A DNA stretch of 64,000 bases from Glycomyces harbinensis (GCF_900101745.1 NZ_FNAD01000016.1:62001-126000), one strand, 5' to 3'; positions 40,329-49,864 are shown, counted from the first letter of the stretch. Translations and numbers: made by a program. The notes: a model not told the origin generated them from the letters alone.

Positions 40329-42785
40329 ATGCCTGACCGAGCGCTCGACGCCCGCAGCAACCTCCGGCCGCTCCGGCTGCGCGCGATGCTGACCCAGGAG
40401 GAACTGGCTCTCAAGGCCGGTGTCGGGACGCGTTCGATCCGCGACATCGAACTGGGGAAGGTCCGGCCGCAACCGAAGACGCTGCGGCTGCTCGCCGAGG
40501 CGCTGGGCCTCGAAGCCGAAGAGCGGGCGCTGCTGACCGGCGCTCCGGAACGGAGCGCGGCCGTGCCCCGCGAACTGCCGCGGGCGCTCACCGGGTTCGC
40601 CGGGCGCCAGCGGCCCGTGGACGAACTGCTGACGGCCGTCGCCGAAGGTGCCGCGGTCGTCGCGGTGCACGGGATGGCCGGCGTCGGCAAGACCTCGCTC
40701 GCGGTCCAGGTCGCCCACGTCCTCGCCCCCCGCTACCCCGACGGGCAGCTGTTCATCGACCTGCACGGGTTCGCCGTCGGGCCCCGGCCGGGCCTGGCCT
40801 CGGTCCTGACGCGGGTGCTGCGCGGCCTCGGCGCGGCCGAGAGCGCCCTCCCGGCGGACGTCGACGAGCTCACCGTCCGCTACCGCAGCGCCATCGCCGA
40901 CCGCCGCGTGCTCCTGGTGTTCGACAACGCCGCGAGCGCGGACCAGTTGGAGGCGCTGCTGCCGGGGACGCCGGGCAGCCTCGTCCTGGCGACCAGCCGG
41001 CGAGATCTGTCGGCACTGACCGACGCGCACTCGGTGCCGCTGGAGGTCCCGCCGCTGCCCGAGGCCGTGGCGATGCTCAGCGCGGCGGCCGACGGCCGGA
41101 TCACCGACGACGAGGCCGCCGCGGTCGCGGAGCGCTGCGGGCGCCTGCCGCTCGCGATGGGCCTCGCGGCGGGCCGCCTGCGCAGCCGCCCCCTCTGGGG
41201 CGCCGCCGATCTGCTGTGGCGCCTCGCCGACGAGGACCGGCTGCTCGACGTGCTCGACACGGGGCACCGCGGCGTCGCCGCGGCGCTGCGCACCTCTTAT
41301 GGCGAACTCGACGCGGACCACCAGCGCCTGTTCCGCCTGATCGGCGTCGTCCCCGGCGACGACGTGGACGCCCGCGCCGCCGCCGTGCTGTGCGAGGTGG
41401 GTGAGGAGCAGGCCTCGGCGATGCTCGAGTCCCTCGTGGACGTGCATCTCGTGGAGACCCGTTCGGCGGGGCGGTACCGGCTGCACGACCTGGTGCGGCT
41501 GTTCGCGGCCAAGCTCGCCGAGGAGACCGAGGACGACCTCGACGGGGCCTTCTCCCGGCTGCTCGGCCTCTACCTGCACTACACCTACCAGGCGGCGTCG
41601 CTGATCGCGTCGGCGTACCAGCGGATCTTCACCGAGGAAGCGAAGAAGTTCGACATCGGGCTGCCCGGTCTCACCGACCATGAGGGCGCCTCGACGTGGT
41701 ACCGGGTCGAACGCGACAACCTCGCGGCCGCCGTGTTCGCGGCCGAGCGCCAGGGGCGGCTCGAATCGGCCTGGCACCTGGCCACCGCCTTCAGCGCGTT
41801 CCGGTTGCACGACAGGGACGTGGAGCTGCACCTCGCGGTCAACGGCACCGCGCTGGACATCGCCCGCCGGCTCGGCGACGAGCAGAAGGTGGCCCACTCG
41901 CTGGGAGACCGGGGGCGACACCTCATCGTCGCCGGCAGGCGCGAGGAGTCGATCGGCTGCCTCGACCAGGCCGCCGCGCTCGAGCAGAAGCTCGGCGACA
42001 TCGGCGCCGCGACGCTGGCGCTCAGGAACATCGGGCTCCTGCACCGGCAGTCGGGACGGTTCACCGAAGCCCTCGACGTCTACCGCAGCGCGCTCGCGCT
42101 GGCCGAGACCGCCTCGGACGGGGCGGCGCTCATGCTCATCAACTCGAACATGATCGTCCCGCTGCTGCGGCTCGGCCGCCTCGCGGACGCCGGGCACTGC
42201 CTGGCGGAGGCGGAACGGCTCATGGACGCCGACGACGACTACAGCGTCGGGCGGATCGAGAACTTCCACGGGACTTTCGCGCGCGAGCACGGGGACCCGG
42301 TCAAGGCATTGTCGATACACACCTCCTGCTTCGAGCGCTGCCGGCAGCGGGGGCTTCAGGAGGGGTTCACCCCGGTGCTCATCGAGCTCGGAGAAGACCT
42401 GCTGCACCTGGGCCGCGGCGCCGAGGCCATCGCGCACCTGAACCGGGCGGTCGAGCACGCGGAGGGCCTGGCGTACCCGTCGGACGAGCGTTCCGCCAGG
42501 AACGGTCTCGGCCGCGCGCTCACCGCCTCGGGGCGTCCCGAGGCGGCGGTCGCGGAGCACGAGCGGGCGGCGGCCCTCGCCGAGTCCCATGAGGACCCTT
42601 ATGAGGCGGCGCGGGCCCACCACGGCCTCGCCGACGCCTACGGCCGGATGGGCGACGCTGGGGCCGAGTTGCGGCACGCGCGCCTCGCGGCCCGCGGCTA
42701 CGCGGGCTGCGGCGTGCCCGAGGCGGCCGAGCTGGAGGGACGCGTGGAGCGGCTCCGTTCGGCGGCGGGGACGCCTCAGGACTGA
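40329..42785 (+). CDS. STAND-type regulator: XRE HTH, NB-ARC ATPase, TPR sensor
   Basis: This 818-residue protein has an N-terminal XRE helix-turn-helix (LTQEELALKAGVGTRSIRDI, 21-40). The NB-ARC domain has P-loop GMAGVGKT (115-122), RxxLLVFDNA, CGRLPLAMGLAAGRL and an MHD-like LHDLV. The C-terminal half is TPR helices from about 470 to 810. STAND regulators hold an off state until the TPR sensor binds a ligand, then oligomerise with ATP to activate transcription. It starts at ATG 40329 and has no obvious partner gene nearby. The 3' end overlaps the convergent exonuclease by 10 bp. Confidence 0.92.
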   Translation: MPDRALDARSNLRPLRLRAMLTQEELALKAGVGTRSIRDIELGKVRPQPKTLRLLAEALGLEAEERALLTGAPERSAAVPRELPRALTGFAGRQRPVDELLTAVAEGAAVVAVHGMAGVGKTSLAVQVAHVLAPRYPDGQLFIDLHGFAVGPRPGLASVLTRVLRGLGAAESALPADVDELTVRYRSAIADRRVLLVFDNAASADQLEALLPGTPGSLVLATSRRDLSALTDAHSVPLEVPPLPEAVAMLSAAADGRITDDEAAAVAERCGRLPLAMGLAAGRLRSRPLWGAADLLWRLADEDRLLDVLDTGHRGVAAALRTSYGELDADHQRLFRLIGVVPGDDVDARAAAVLCEVGEEQASAMLESLVDVHLVETRSAGRYRLHDLVRLFAAKLAEETEDDLDGAFSRLLGLYLHYTYQAASLIASAYQRIFTEEAKKFDIGLPGLTDHEGASTWYRVERDNLAAAVFAAERQGRLESAWHLATAFSAFRLHDRDVELHLAVNGTALDIARRLGDEQKVAHSLGDRGRHLIVAGRREESIGCLDQAAALEQKLGDIGAATLALRNIGLLHRQSGRFTEALDVYRSALALAETASDGAALMLINSNMIVPLLRLGRLADAGHCLAEAERLMDADDDYSVGRIENFHGTFAREHGDPVKALSIHTSCFERCRQRGLQEGFTPVLIELGEDLLHLGRGAEAIAHLNRAVEHAEGLAYPSDERSARNGLGRALTASGRPEAAVAEHERAAALAESHEDPYEAARAHHGLADAYGRMGDAGAELRHARLAARGYAGCGVPEAAELEGRVERLRSAAGTPQD

Positions 42786-43336
42786 GGCCAACCGCCTCGG
42801 GCCGCGACATCGAGGACCAGGGCGGCGATGTTCCAGGCGTCGTCCGCTCCGCTGTGGTGGCGGCCTTCCAGAGGCAGGCCCGCGATGTCGAGCGCGGCGG
42901 CCATGCCCGGTCTGCGGGGCAGGTCGCGGATGTCGGTGAAGACCCGCTTGACGTTGGTGTGGCGGCTGCCGAACGGGTAGCGGGTGCCGGTGGCGCGGCA
43001 CTGGCGCTCGAACTGTCTGCGGTCGTAGTCGCCCCAGCTCGCCCACGGGCGCGAGTCGGCCCGGTGCTCGTCGGCGAGGATCCGGCAGGCTTCGGCGAAT
43101 TCGACGCCGGTGTCGACCTCCTCCTGGGTGAGGCCGGTCAGCTCGGTGCAGAAGCCGCTCACGCGGGACCGGCGCGGCCGAACGAGGATGCGGTGCTTGG
43201 CGATGCGCTCGCGCGCGCCCAGATCGACCACGGTCAGGCCGATCTCGATGATCTCGCCGACCATGCCCGGCGGCGGCTGCGCCTCCCAGCAGGTCGCCTC
43301 GACGTCGATCACGTTCAGCCGGGTGCGGGGGTCCAT
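42776..43336 (-). CDS. DEDDh 3'-5' exonuclease (ERI1/DnaQ-like)
   Basis: The 186-residue nuclease has D11-x-E13 in VIDVEATCW, D103 in WGDYD, and H161...D166 in RHHSGADDAWN, the full DEDDh set. It resembles the small KapD/ERI1-like group that trims single-stranded RNA or DNA. ATG 43336 lies 7 bases after TACGCT on the minus strand (leaderless); ATG 43363 would add nine residues. It is convergent with the STAND gene. Confidence 0.9.
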   Translation of the reverse strand: MDPRTRLNVIDVEATCWEAQPPPGMVGEIIEIGLTVVDLGARERIAKHRILVRPRRSRVSGFCTELTGLTQEEVDTGVEFAEACRILADEHRADSRPWASWGDYDRRQFERQCRATGTRYPFGSRHTNVKRVFTDIRDLPRRPGMAAALDIAGLPLEGRHHSGADDAWNIAALVLDVAARGGWPQS

Positions 43337-43385
43337 ACGTTGCAGCGTAAGGGATTCGTCCATCCCTTATCGCCGGCGAGCGGGT

Positions 43386-44051
43386 CTACAGGTCCATGGG
43401 TTCGGCGAAGCGGCGGAATGCGCCGCGTTCGGTGTGCATCCTCCAGAGCGTGTCGGCGAGGAGGTCGGGGTCGTGCGTGGGATGGCCGGGCCTGATCGCA
43501 CCGGGGATGATGAGCTGTCCGACATGGATGTTCTCGGCGGCGAGCACGTCGTGCATCATCGTGGCGAACGCGGTCTCCCCGGCGAACGCGATCGAGGTGC
43601 CCGCGACCCTGGGGTTGGGCTTCGCGCCGCTGCCGCCGTTGACGAACAGCATCGAGCCCCGGCCGAGGGACCGCATCCCCTGCAGGACCTGGTGCGCCGC
43701 GGCAACCGGGCCGTACACGGAGAACTCCACGGCTCCGGCGAGGTCGCCGGCGGTGGTCTCCAGGACCGGGCGCAGGAACTCCTTCTGCGGCAGCGGGCTG
43801 TACTCCAGCACCTCGATCGGCCCGAGTTCCTGGGTCGCGCGGTCGAGGGCGGCGGTCAGGGACTTCGTGTCCCGGACGCTGGCGGCGTACCCGCGCGCGT
43901 TCAGGCCCTCCTCCCCGAGTTCGGCGGCGAGGGCGTCCAGGCGCTCCTGGTTGCGGGAGACGAGGGCGATGTCGAAGCCCTCGGCGCCGAACCTGCGGGC
44001 GACGGCGGCTCCCAGGCCCCTGCCCGCTCCGACGATCGCAATGGTGGTCAT
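43386..44051 (-). CDS. Short-chain dehydrogenase-like protein
   Basis: The 221-residue protein has a Rossmann start AIVGAGRGLGAAVARRFG and a YSPLP-containing centre, but the classical YxxxK is replaced (SIAFAGETAFAT), so it is an atypical SDR. ATG 44051 overlaps the stop of the HTH regulator (ATGA), so the two are co-translated and the regulator probably controls this gene. The substrate is unknown. Confidence 0.82.
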   Translation of the reverse strand: MTTIAIVGAGRGLGAAVARRFGAEGFDIALVSRNQERLDALAAELGEEGLNARGYAASVRDTKSLTAALDRATQELGPIEVLEYSPLPQKEFLRPVLETTAGDLAGAVEFSVYGPVAAAHQVLQGMRSLGRGSMLFVNGGSGAKPNPRVAGTSIAFAGETAFATMMHDVLAAENIHVGQLIIPGAIRPGHPTHDPDLLADTLWRMHTERGAFRRFAEPMDL

Positions 44052-44938
44052 GTCTGCTCCTCTGTTGCGGTGGAACGGGACCGGAGGCGCACCGGCTCGG
44101 CCTCGCGGGTGGCGGCCCAGGCTTCGAGCAGCGCGAACTTGTCGGCGGACTCGGTGCCGGGCGGGACGCTGTAGGTGACGATCTGGAGCCCGGACTCGTC
44201 GGGCATCGCGAACACGTCGAAGGCGACCTCGACGACGCCGACCTCGGGGTGGCGGAACGACTTGGTGCCGGTGCGGTGCTGGTGCACGTCGTGCCCGGCC
44301 CAGTCGGTGCGGAACTGCGGACTGCGCGTGGAGAGTTCCCCGATCAGCGCGGTCAGGTCCTCGTTCAGCGGGTCGCGCCCGGCTTCGAGGCGGATGATCG
44401 CCGCGGTGGTGCGGCGGGCCGCGGGCCAGTCGACGTAGAAGTCCTTCGCGCGGGAGTCGAGGAAGATGAACCGCGCGATGTTCGGCGTGCCGCCCGAGTC
44501 GTAGATCGGGGAGTACAGGGCCCGGCCCATGAGGTTGGCGGCGATGAGGTCCTGGCTCGCGTTGTGCACGATCGCGGGCACCGTCATGTGGTCCAGGACC
44601 CGCTGCACGGAGGCGCGCACGGTCTGCCCGGCCGGCTCGCGGTGGCGCACCGCGGCCTTGGGCGCGGTGCGGGCCAGGTCGAACAGGTACTCGCGTTCGA
44701 CGTCGTTGAGGTGCAGCGCCCGGGCGATCGCGGTCAGGACGCTCTCGGAGGCGCCGCGGATGTTGCCGCGCTCCAGGCGCGTGTAGTAGTCGAGGCTGAT
44801 GTTCGCCAGCAGCGCGACCTCCTCACGCCGCAGGCCGGGCACGCGCCGCTCCCCGATGTCGGGCAGGCCCGCCTGCTCGGGGGTGATGTTCGCGCGGCGG
44901 GACACCAGGAAGTCCCGCACCTCGTCCTTGGTGCTCAT
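44048..44938 (-). CDS. XRE-family regulator with MmyB-like ligand domain
   Basis: The 296-residue protein has an N-terminal HTH (EVRDFLVSRRANITPEQAGL then RREEVALLANISLDYYTRLE) and a C-terminal MmyB-like domain (HNASQDLIAANLMGRALYSP, RFIFLDSRAKDFYVDW, KSFRHPEVGVVEVAFDVFAM). Such domains in actinobacteria bind small, probably lipid-like ligands. ATG 44938 lies 7 bases after TACCGT on the minus strand. It leads a two-gene operon with the SDR and may also control the upstream alcohol dehydrogenase, 71 bp away. Confidence 0.92.
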   Translation of the reverse strand: MSTKDEVRDFLVSRRANITPEQAGLPDIGERRVPGLRREEVALLANISLDYYTRLERGNIRGASESVLTAIARALHLNDVEREYLFDLARTAPKAAVRHREPAGQTVRASVQRVLDHMTVPAIVHNASQDLIAANLMGRALYSPIYDSGGTPNIARFIFLDSRAKDFYVDWPAARRTTAAIIRLEAGRDPLNEDLTALIGELSTRSPQFRTDWAGHDVHQHRTGTKSFRHPEVGVVEVAFDVFAMPDESGLQIVTYSVPPGTESADKFALLEAWAATREAEPVRLRSRSTATEEQT

Positions 44939-44965
44939 GGCTCCTACGGTAGATCGGCGCCGGGC

Positions 44966-45002
44966 GCCCTGGGAGGTTCCGACGGAACCCCCCAGGGGGC
45001 GC
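44966..45002 (-). terminator. Hairpin between the alcohol dehydrogenase and MmyB-like genes
   Basis: GCGCCCTGGG...GGTTCC and GGAACC...CCCAGGGGGCGC form a bulged stem around GACGG directly after the alcohol dehydrogenase stop codon. It probably separates the two transcripts. Confidence 0.5.
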
Positions 45003-45009
45003 GGGCGCG

Positions 45010-46032
45010 TCAGACCGTGAGGAGGACCTTGACGGCGCGGCGCTCGTCCATCGCCCGGTAGCCTTCGGCGGCCCGCTCGATGGGCAGGGTCAGGTCGAAG
45101 ACCTTGCCGGGGTCGATCTTGCGGTCCCAGATCAGCTGAACGAGGTCGGGCAGGAACCGGCGCACGGGCGCGGGCCCGCCGTGCAGGTGCACGCCGGAGA
45201 AGAACAGCTCCTGCCCCGGCAGCTCCACGCCGTGCGAGACGCCGACGAAGCCGATGTGCCCGCCGGGGCGCGTGGCGCGGATGGCCTGCATCATCGACTC
45301 CTGCGTGCCGACCGCCTCGATCACCGAGTGGGCGCCGAGGCCGTTCGTCAGCTCCTTGATCTTCGCGACGCCCTCGTCGCCGCGCTCCTCCACGATGTCG
45401 GTGGCGCCGTACTCGCGGGCCAGGGCCTGGCGGTCGGCGTGGCGGGACATCGCGATGATCCGCTCGGCCCCGAGCTGCTCGGCGGCCAGGACCCCCATGA
45501 GACCCACGGCGCCGTCGCCGACGACCGCCACGGTCTTCCCGGGACCGGCCTCGGCCGCGACGGCCGCGAACCAACCGGTCCCCAGCACGTCCGAGGCGGC
45601 CAGGAGCGAAGGAATCAGGTCCGCATCGGGCCGGCCGGGCGTGGCGACGAGCGTGCCGTCCGCGTTGGCGATGCGGGCCCGCTCGGCCTGGGTGCCGGAC
45701 TCGACCGACACGAAGGCGGCGTGGACGCACTGGGACTGGTACCCGGCCCGGCAGATCTCGCAGGTGTTGTCGGAGGTGACGAACGACCCGACCACGAAGT
45801 CGCCGACCTTCACGTTCCGCACCGCGTCGCCGATCCGCTCCACGACGCCGACGTACTCGTGGCCCATCGCCAGGTGGTCGACGGGCTCGACGCCCCGGAA
45901 CGGCCACAGGTCCGACCCGCAGATGCAGGTCGCGCTGATCTTGATGACCGCGTCGGTCGGCTCGATGATCTCCGGGTCCGGACGGTCCTCCACCTGGACG
46001 TCGCCGGGACTGTGCATGACTACTCCGCGCAT
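45010..46032 (-). CDS. Zinc-dependent alcohol dehydrogenase (MDR family)
   Basis: The 340-residue enzyme keeps catalytic-zinc ligands C38 (CICGSD), H58 and E59 (GHEYVG), and structural-zinc Cys in CEICRAGYQSQC (C91, C94, C102). The Rossmann site is VVGDGAVGLMGVLAAEQLG. AAAGGGAG precedes ATG 46032. It oxidises an alcohol with NAD(P), substrate unknown. Its position beside the MmyB-like regulator and SDR suggests one stress or carbonyl-metabolism group. Confidence 0.93.
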   Translation of the reverse strand: MRGVVMHSPGDVQVEDRPDPEIIEPTDAVIKISATCICGSDLWPFRGVEPVDHLAMGHEYVGVVERIGDAVRNVKVGDFVVGSFVTSDNTCEICRAGYQSQCVHAAFVSVESGTQAERARIANADGTLVATPGRPDADLIPSLLAASDVLGTGWFAAVAAEAGPGKTVAVVGDGAVGLMGVLAAEQLGAERIIAMSRHADRQALAREYGATDIVEERGDEGVAKIKELTNGLGAHSVIEAVGTQESMMQAIRATRPGGHIGFVGVSHGVELPGQELFFSGVHLHGGPAPVRRFLPDLVQLIWDRKIDPGKVFDLTLPIERAAEGYRAMDERRAVKVLLTV

Positions 46033-46301
46033 GGGCGCTCCCTTTCGGTCTGCGGTGCCGCGCCGCTTCGTGCGGCGCGCGGCGGCACCGGCTCCCGTTC
46101 GATGCAACCCGCGCCGACCGCCCCGTGGGAGGGACGGACAGAACCCCTCACGCGGGCCGCCATCGCCGCCCTTCTTCCTACCAGGGGATTCGGTCACGAC
46201 ATGCGGCATTGGGGAACCCCGCCGCCGGGCGGCGACTTCGCGCGCCGGGCGGGTTCGCGGATACTGGTGGCGGACGGCCGACCGAACCGAAGAGGAGCGC
46301 C

Positions 46302-46952
46302 ATGACCACCGACGCATCGGAACCCGACCGGCGACGCGAGGCGGTCGCCGCCCTCGGCGGCGGACTGCGGCGCCTGACCGAGGCGGCGGTGCGGTCCACG
46401 GCCCCGACCGGGGAACTGCACGCCCTCGCCGAGCAGGTCGAGAAGCTCGCGGCCGACCTGGAGGCGGCGGGCCGGCGCCCGGTCGGGTCGATCCCGGAGT
46501 TCGACGACCTGCGCGTGGGGCGGCGCGCCTACAGCCCCGTGACCGGCGACGGCCATCCCGGTGCTCCCCCGGTCGCCATGGCGCGCGCTGAGAACGGCGT
46601 GAAGGGGACGTTCACCCTGGGCATGGCGCACGAGGGGCCGCCGAGGTTCGCCCACGGCGGCGTCACCGCCCTGGTGCTCGACGAGCTCATGGGCTGGGCC
46701 GCGCGCACCACCGGCAGCCCTTCGATGACGGTGGACCTCAGGTTCGCCTATCGCGGCCCGGTGCCGCTGAACGCACCGCTCATCGCCGAGGCCGAGGTGA
46801 CCGAGCGGGACGGCAGGTCCATCCGGGTCCGGGGCCGCATCGCGGCCGAGGCCCGGCCGGACGAGACGCTGGTGGAGGCGGACGGCCGGTTCGTCGTCCC
46901 CGCCCCCGAACAGGTCAGCGCGCTCTTCCCGGGCATGGAGCATTTGCTGTAA
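46302..46952 (+). CDS. PaaI-type hotdog thioesterase
   Basis: The 216-residue protein has a helical N-terminal lead (1-65) and one hotdog domain with the PaaI motif FAHGGVTALVLDELMGWAA, then SMTVDLRFAYRGPVPLNAPL. It should hydrolyse an acyl-CoA thioester; the substrate is not evident. AGAGGAG precedes ATG 46302. It is isolated, flanked by a 269-bp gap with a hairpin at 46059-46079. Confidence 0.88.
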   Translation: MTTDASEPDRRREAVAALGGGLRRLTEAAVRSTAPTGELHALAEQVEKLAADLEAAGRRPVGSIPEFDDLRVGRRAYSPVTGDGHPGAPPVAMARAENGVKGTFTLGMAHEGPPRFAHGGVTALVLDELMGWAARTTGSPSMTVDLRFAYRGPVPLNAPLIAEAEVTERDGRSIRVRGRIAAEARPDETLVEADGRFVVPAPEQVSALFPGMEHLL

Positions 46953-47044
46953 CGGGACTTGCCGGGTGGACGACGGGGCCGATGAACCGGCGCTCGCGGG
47001 CAGGGCCCGGAACGCCGTGCAAAGCGCCCGCATGAGCACCGGCC

Positions 47045-47335
47045 TCAGGCCAGCAGTTTGGCCTTGGCCGCCGCGAACTCGGCGTCCGTGAGCGCTCCGG
47101 CGTCGTGGAGCTCCGCGAGCCGGCCGAGCTTGGCGATCACGTCGTCGCCGGCGGGCGGCGGAGCGGCGGCGGGCGGGGCCTGCTGCTCGCGGTACGCCTG
47201 GGCGTCCGCCTGGGTCTGTTCCCGTGAGGAGGCGGCCCGGTTCATCGAGCGGTTCACCGCGCCCGCGGTGCCCGCGATGACGGCCGTGCGCGCCATCGTG
47301 CCGAGCAGGCCGGGTCGTCCGATGCGTCGAGGCAT
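47045..47335 (-). CDS. SHOCT-domain protein
   Basis: The 96-residue protein has a hydrophobic N-terminal stretch (LLGTMARTAVIAGTAGAVNR), a Gln/Ala/Pro linker, and a C-terminal SHOCT domain (KLGRLAELHDAGALTDAEFA). SHOCT is a short C-terminal oligomerisation motif. TAGGAG lies upstream of ATG 47335. It starts 10 bp after the DUF6325 gene, and this pair is common in actinomycetes, implying a shared, still unknown role at the membrane. Confidence 0.85.
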   Translation of the reverse strand: MPRRIGRPGLLGTMARTAVIAGTAGAVNRSMNRAASSREQTQADAQAYREQQAPPAAAPPPAGDDVIAKLGRLAELHDAGALTDAEFAAAKAKLLA

Positions 47336-47345
47336 GGTCTCGCTC

Positions 47346-47756
47346 CTATCCCGCGGTGCCGGTGAGTTCGTCGATGGCGGCGGCGGGGACCCGCTCCCAG
47401 TCCAGGAGGTGTCCGCCCGCGTCGCGGACGGATTGGGCGAGCGTGCCCGCCCAGGAGTGCTCGAACAGGAGCATGCCGATCGCGGTGTCGGGCTGGAGCT
47501 CATCGGCGACCGCTTCGGCGTCTTCGGCGCCGAGGAGGTCGGCGGGCTCGCCCACGAGGGCCGCGAGGCGCTTGTCGACGCCGGAGGCCTCGAGCCAGGC
47601 GATCGAGCCGTCCGCGCCGCGGCTGACCAGCAGCGCGTCGAGCACCGTGATCGTGCCGTCGGCGGCGAGCCGTTCGAGTTCGGTGAGGATCCTGCCGTCG
47701 AACCGGTTGCCGGAGAACTCCACCAGCACCAGGTCCACCGGGGCCTTGCCGTCCAT
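47346..47756 (-). CDS. DUF6325-family protein
   Basis: The 136-residue acidic protein begins VDLVLVEFSGNRFDGRILTE and ends MLLFEHSWAGTLAQSVRDAG, the pattern of DUF6325 (related to DUF1269). No catalytic residues are known. It is in an operon with the SHOCT-domain gene. Confidence 0.82.
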   Translation of the reverse strand: MDGKAPVDLVLVEFSGNRFDGRILTELERLAADGTITVLDALLVSRGADGSIAWLEASGVDKRLAALVGEPADLLGAEDAEAVADELQPDTAIGMLLFEHSWAGTLAQSVRDAGGHLLDWERVPAAAIDELTGTAG

Positions 47757-47926
47757 ACGCGCCTCCCGTCGCAGTGCGCAGCCGCGCCGGGGCGGCTCCT
47801 TTCCGGAACGCTACACGGCGGAACGGACGGCGGAGGCGAATCTCGCAGGCGGACGATTCGGCCGAGTCGGGCGCGGGCGGGCCTGCGCCGGTCCATCATC
47901 GAGGTGGTACGCGGATCGGGGGACCC

Positions 47927-48340
47927 ATGACGTCGAGATCGTCCAATGCGAGGCACACGCTGCCCGCGGCGCTGCTCCTGCTGCTGGGCGGGTGCTGGCA
48001 GATCGGCACCGGAGTCCAGGCCCTGGCCACGGGCGGGTACTTCACCGCGCCGGACGGCTACTCGTTCGCGTTCAGCATCGCCGCCTGGGGCTGGGTCCAC
48101 CTCATCGTCGGTGTCGTCGCGGCCGCGGTGGGCGTCGCGCTGTTCCGCGGCGGATCGACGGCGCGCCTGCTGGGCCTGGCGCTGGCCTCGGCCTCGCTGA
48201 TCGCGAACTTCCTGTGGCTGCCGATCGAGCCGTTGTGGTCGGTGGCCCTCATCGGACTCGACGTGGTCGTGATCTGGTCGCTCGCGACGGCCGGTGGGCG
48301 GTTGGCGATCAGGTTCGACGACGGAGCGGACCGGACCTAG
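47927..48340 (+). CDS. DUF7144-like four-helix membrane protein
   Basis: The 137-residue protein has four membrane segments, with blocks GCWQIGTGVQALATGGYF, WGWVHLIVGVVAAAVGVALF and ANFLWLPIEPLWS. These match a small actinobacterial membrane family of unknown function. GGGGGA precedes ATG 47927. It is convergent with the large membrane protein gene, with only a 7-bp gap. Confidence 0.78.
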   Translation: MTSRSSNARHTLPAALLLLLGGCWQIGTGVQALATGGYFTAPDGYSFAFSIAAWGWVHLIVGVVAAAVGVALFRGGSTARLLGLALASASLIANFLWLPIEPLWSVALIGLDVVVIWSLATAGGRLAIRFDDGADRT

Positions 48341-48347
48341 GCGCGCC

Positions 48348-49640
48348 TCACGCGGGCCGCGCGCCGGTGCGCTCCGATTCGAGCGCGGTGCGGCCGATCA
48401 GTTCGACGACGGCGGCGAGCACCGCGACGACGAGGGCGATCGTGACGACGCCCGAGACGCCCGGGTGTCGCCACAGGACGATCCAGAGCAGGCCCCCGAC
48501 GACCAGGAGCGCTTCGACGGCGCGGCGGTGGCGGTGGACGAGGCCGCCTGCGGCGCCGAACGTGAACCCGGCTGCGGCGAGGCCGCGGGCGGCCCCGTTC
48601 CGGGCCGAGGCGCCGAGGCGGCGCGAACCCCGGGCGGCCGCTCCCGGCCCGAGGAGCCAGCAGGCGAGGGCGACGATGAGCGCGAGCACCGTGACGGTCT
48701 GCGCGGCGCCCTTGAGGAAGCGGGTGATCGTGTCGTAAACGTTGACCGCGGCCTGCTGGGACTGGACCGAGTCGCCCAGGCCCGCGAGGTAGGCGCCGCG
48801 CCCGATCACCAGGGCGGCGGACAGCAGCAGCATCCCGGCGGCGAGGCACAGCGCGCCGACGAGCAGGCCGCGGCGGCGGTCGGGCGCGAGGGCGATGCCG
48901 GCGGCCAGGAGCGCGAGCCCGGCGAACGGCAGGACCCAGGAGGCGGCGTCGAGCAGCGACGCGGCGGTCCGCAGCTTCGGGAACGCCTCGGACTGGGCGA
49001 CGGTGAACGACACCGACATCGCCGGGATGCGTTCGGCCAGTGCGAAACCGGAGTCGACCAGGCGGTCCTTCACTTGCAGCAGCACCGGCCCGAGGTCGAG
49101 CACGAGGTCCTGGCCCTGGAGTTGCAGCGCGCCGCCGGACTGCCCGGTGAGGAGGCCGACGAGCGCGACGTGGGCGGTGCGGGTGGCCTCGCGCCACAGC
49201 TCGGTGAACTGCTCGGAGTGGACGACGGTGGTGACCTGCTTGTCGATGAAGGAGTTGATCCCTGACGCGAGCGGGCCCGAGAGGCGGCCGAGGACGTCGG
49301 GGGCGCCCCTGGTCTGGACCGCGGCTATCGCCTCGTCCACGAGCCCTTCGACGTCCAGGGTCTCCTGGATCGCGGCGTTGACGCGGAAGGCGACGGCCGC
49401 GCGGATCTCCGCGTCGGCGTACAGCGGCTCCATGGTGTCGACGAACCGGTCGGTGTTGAGGACCTGGTTGCGCGCGAACACGGTCATGGCGGCGAGCACG
49501 AGGACGACGGCGGCCAGCGCGAGCAGGAGGACGGCGCCGGACCAGCGCGCCCCGCGGCGGGCCCGGCCGCCGCCGGCGACCTGCGCGCGGAGGCGTTCGA
49601 GCTCGTCGCGCTCGGCCCGGTTCAATCCCGCGTCGGACAT
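48348..49640 (-). CDS. Conserved actinobacterial membrane protein
   Basis: This 430-residue protein has an N-terminal coiled segment (NRAERDELERLRAQ), a first membrane helix (GAVLLLALAAVVLVLAAM), a long extracytoplasmic alpha-helical domain (about 60-215), and a cluster of four or five membrane helices at the C-terminus. The layout is common in streptomycete-like genomes but no function is established. ATG 49640 begins it. A hairpin lies upstream at 49825-49854. Confidence 0.8.
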   Translation of the reverse strand: MSDAGLNRAERDELERLRAQVAGGGRARRGARWSGAVLLLALAAVVLVLAAMTVFARNQVLNTDRFVDTMEPLYADAEIRAAVAFRVNAAIQETLDVEGLVDEAIAAVQTRGAPDVLGRLSGPLASGINSFIDKQVTTVVHSEQFTELWREATRTAHVALVGLLTGQSGGALQLQGQDLVLDLGPVLLQVKDRLVDSGFALAERIPAMSVSFTVAQSEAFPKLRTAASLLDAASWVLPFAGLALLAAGIALAPDRRRGLLVGALCLAAGMLLLSAALVIGRGAYLAGLGDSVQSQQAAVNVYDTITRFLKGAAQTVTVLALIVALACWLLGPGAAARGSRRLGASARNGAARGLAAAGFTFGAAGGLVHRHRRAVEALLVVGGLLWIVLWRHPGVSGVVTIALVVAVLAAVVELIGRTALESERTGARPA

Positions 49641-49824
49641 GTCCCGGCTCCTTCGCTCGACGGCCGGGCCGATGCGCGCGCCGTCGCGGCGTTGCCGCCG
49701 ATGACCGTGCCCATGTCCCGACTCCCCTGTCCGAAGGCGACCGCGCCTCGCAGAAGTCGACGGTAAGCGCCGTGCGGGGGCCGGAGGCGGTGATTCGGCA
49801 ATTCCGGGGCGCCGCGGACGCGAA

Positions 49825-49854
49825 GAGGCCCGGCCGCCGTCGCGGCCGGGCCTC
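49825..49854. terminator. Perfect hairpin next to the MITE-like element
   Basis: Two 13-base arms (49825-49837 and 49842-49854) pair perfectly around CGTC. It lies 10 bp before the mobile-like element and may be a terminator for transcription entering from either side. Confidence 0.65.
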
Positions 49855-49864
49855 GGATCGTGCG

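Noticed and set aside
38793..43046. Very long minus-strand reading frame (over 1,400 codons)
   Set aside because: It is antisense to the STAND regulator and the DUF389 gene, has low-complexity Arg/Gly/Pro composition, and overlaps well-supported genes with recognisable domains. Long antisense frames are expected at this GC content.
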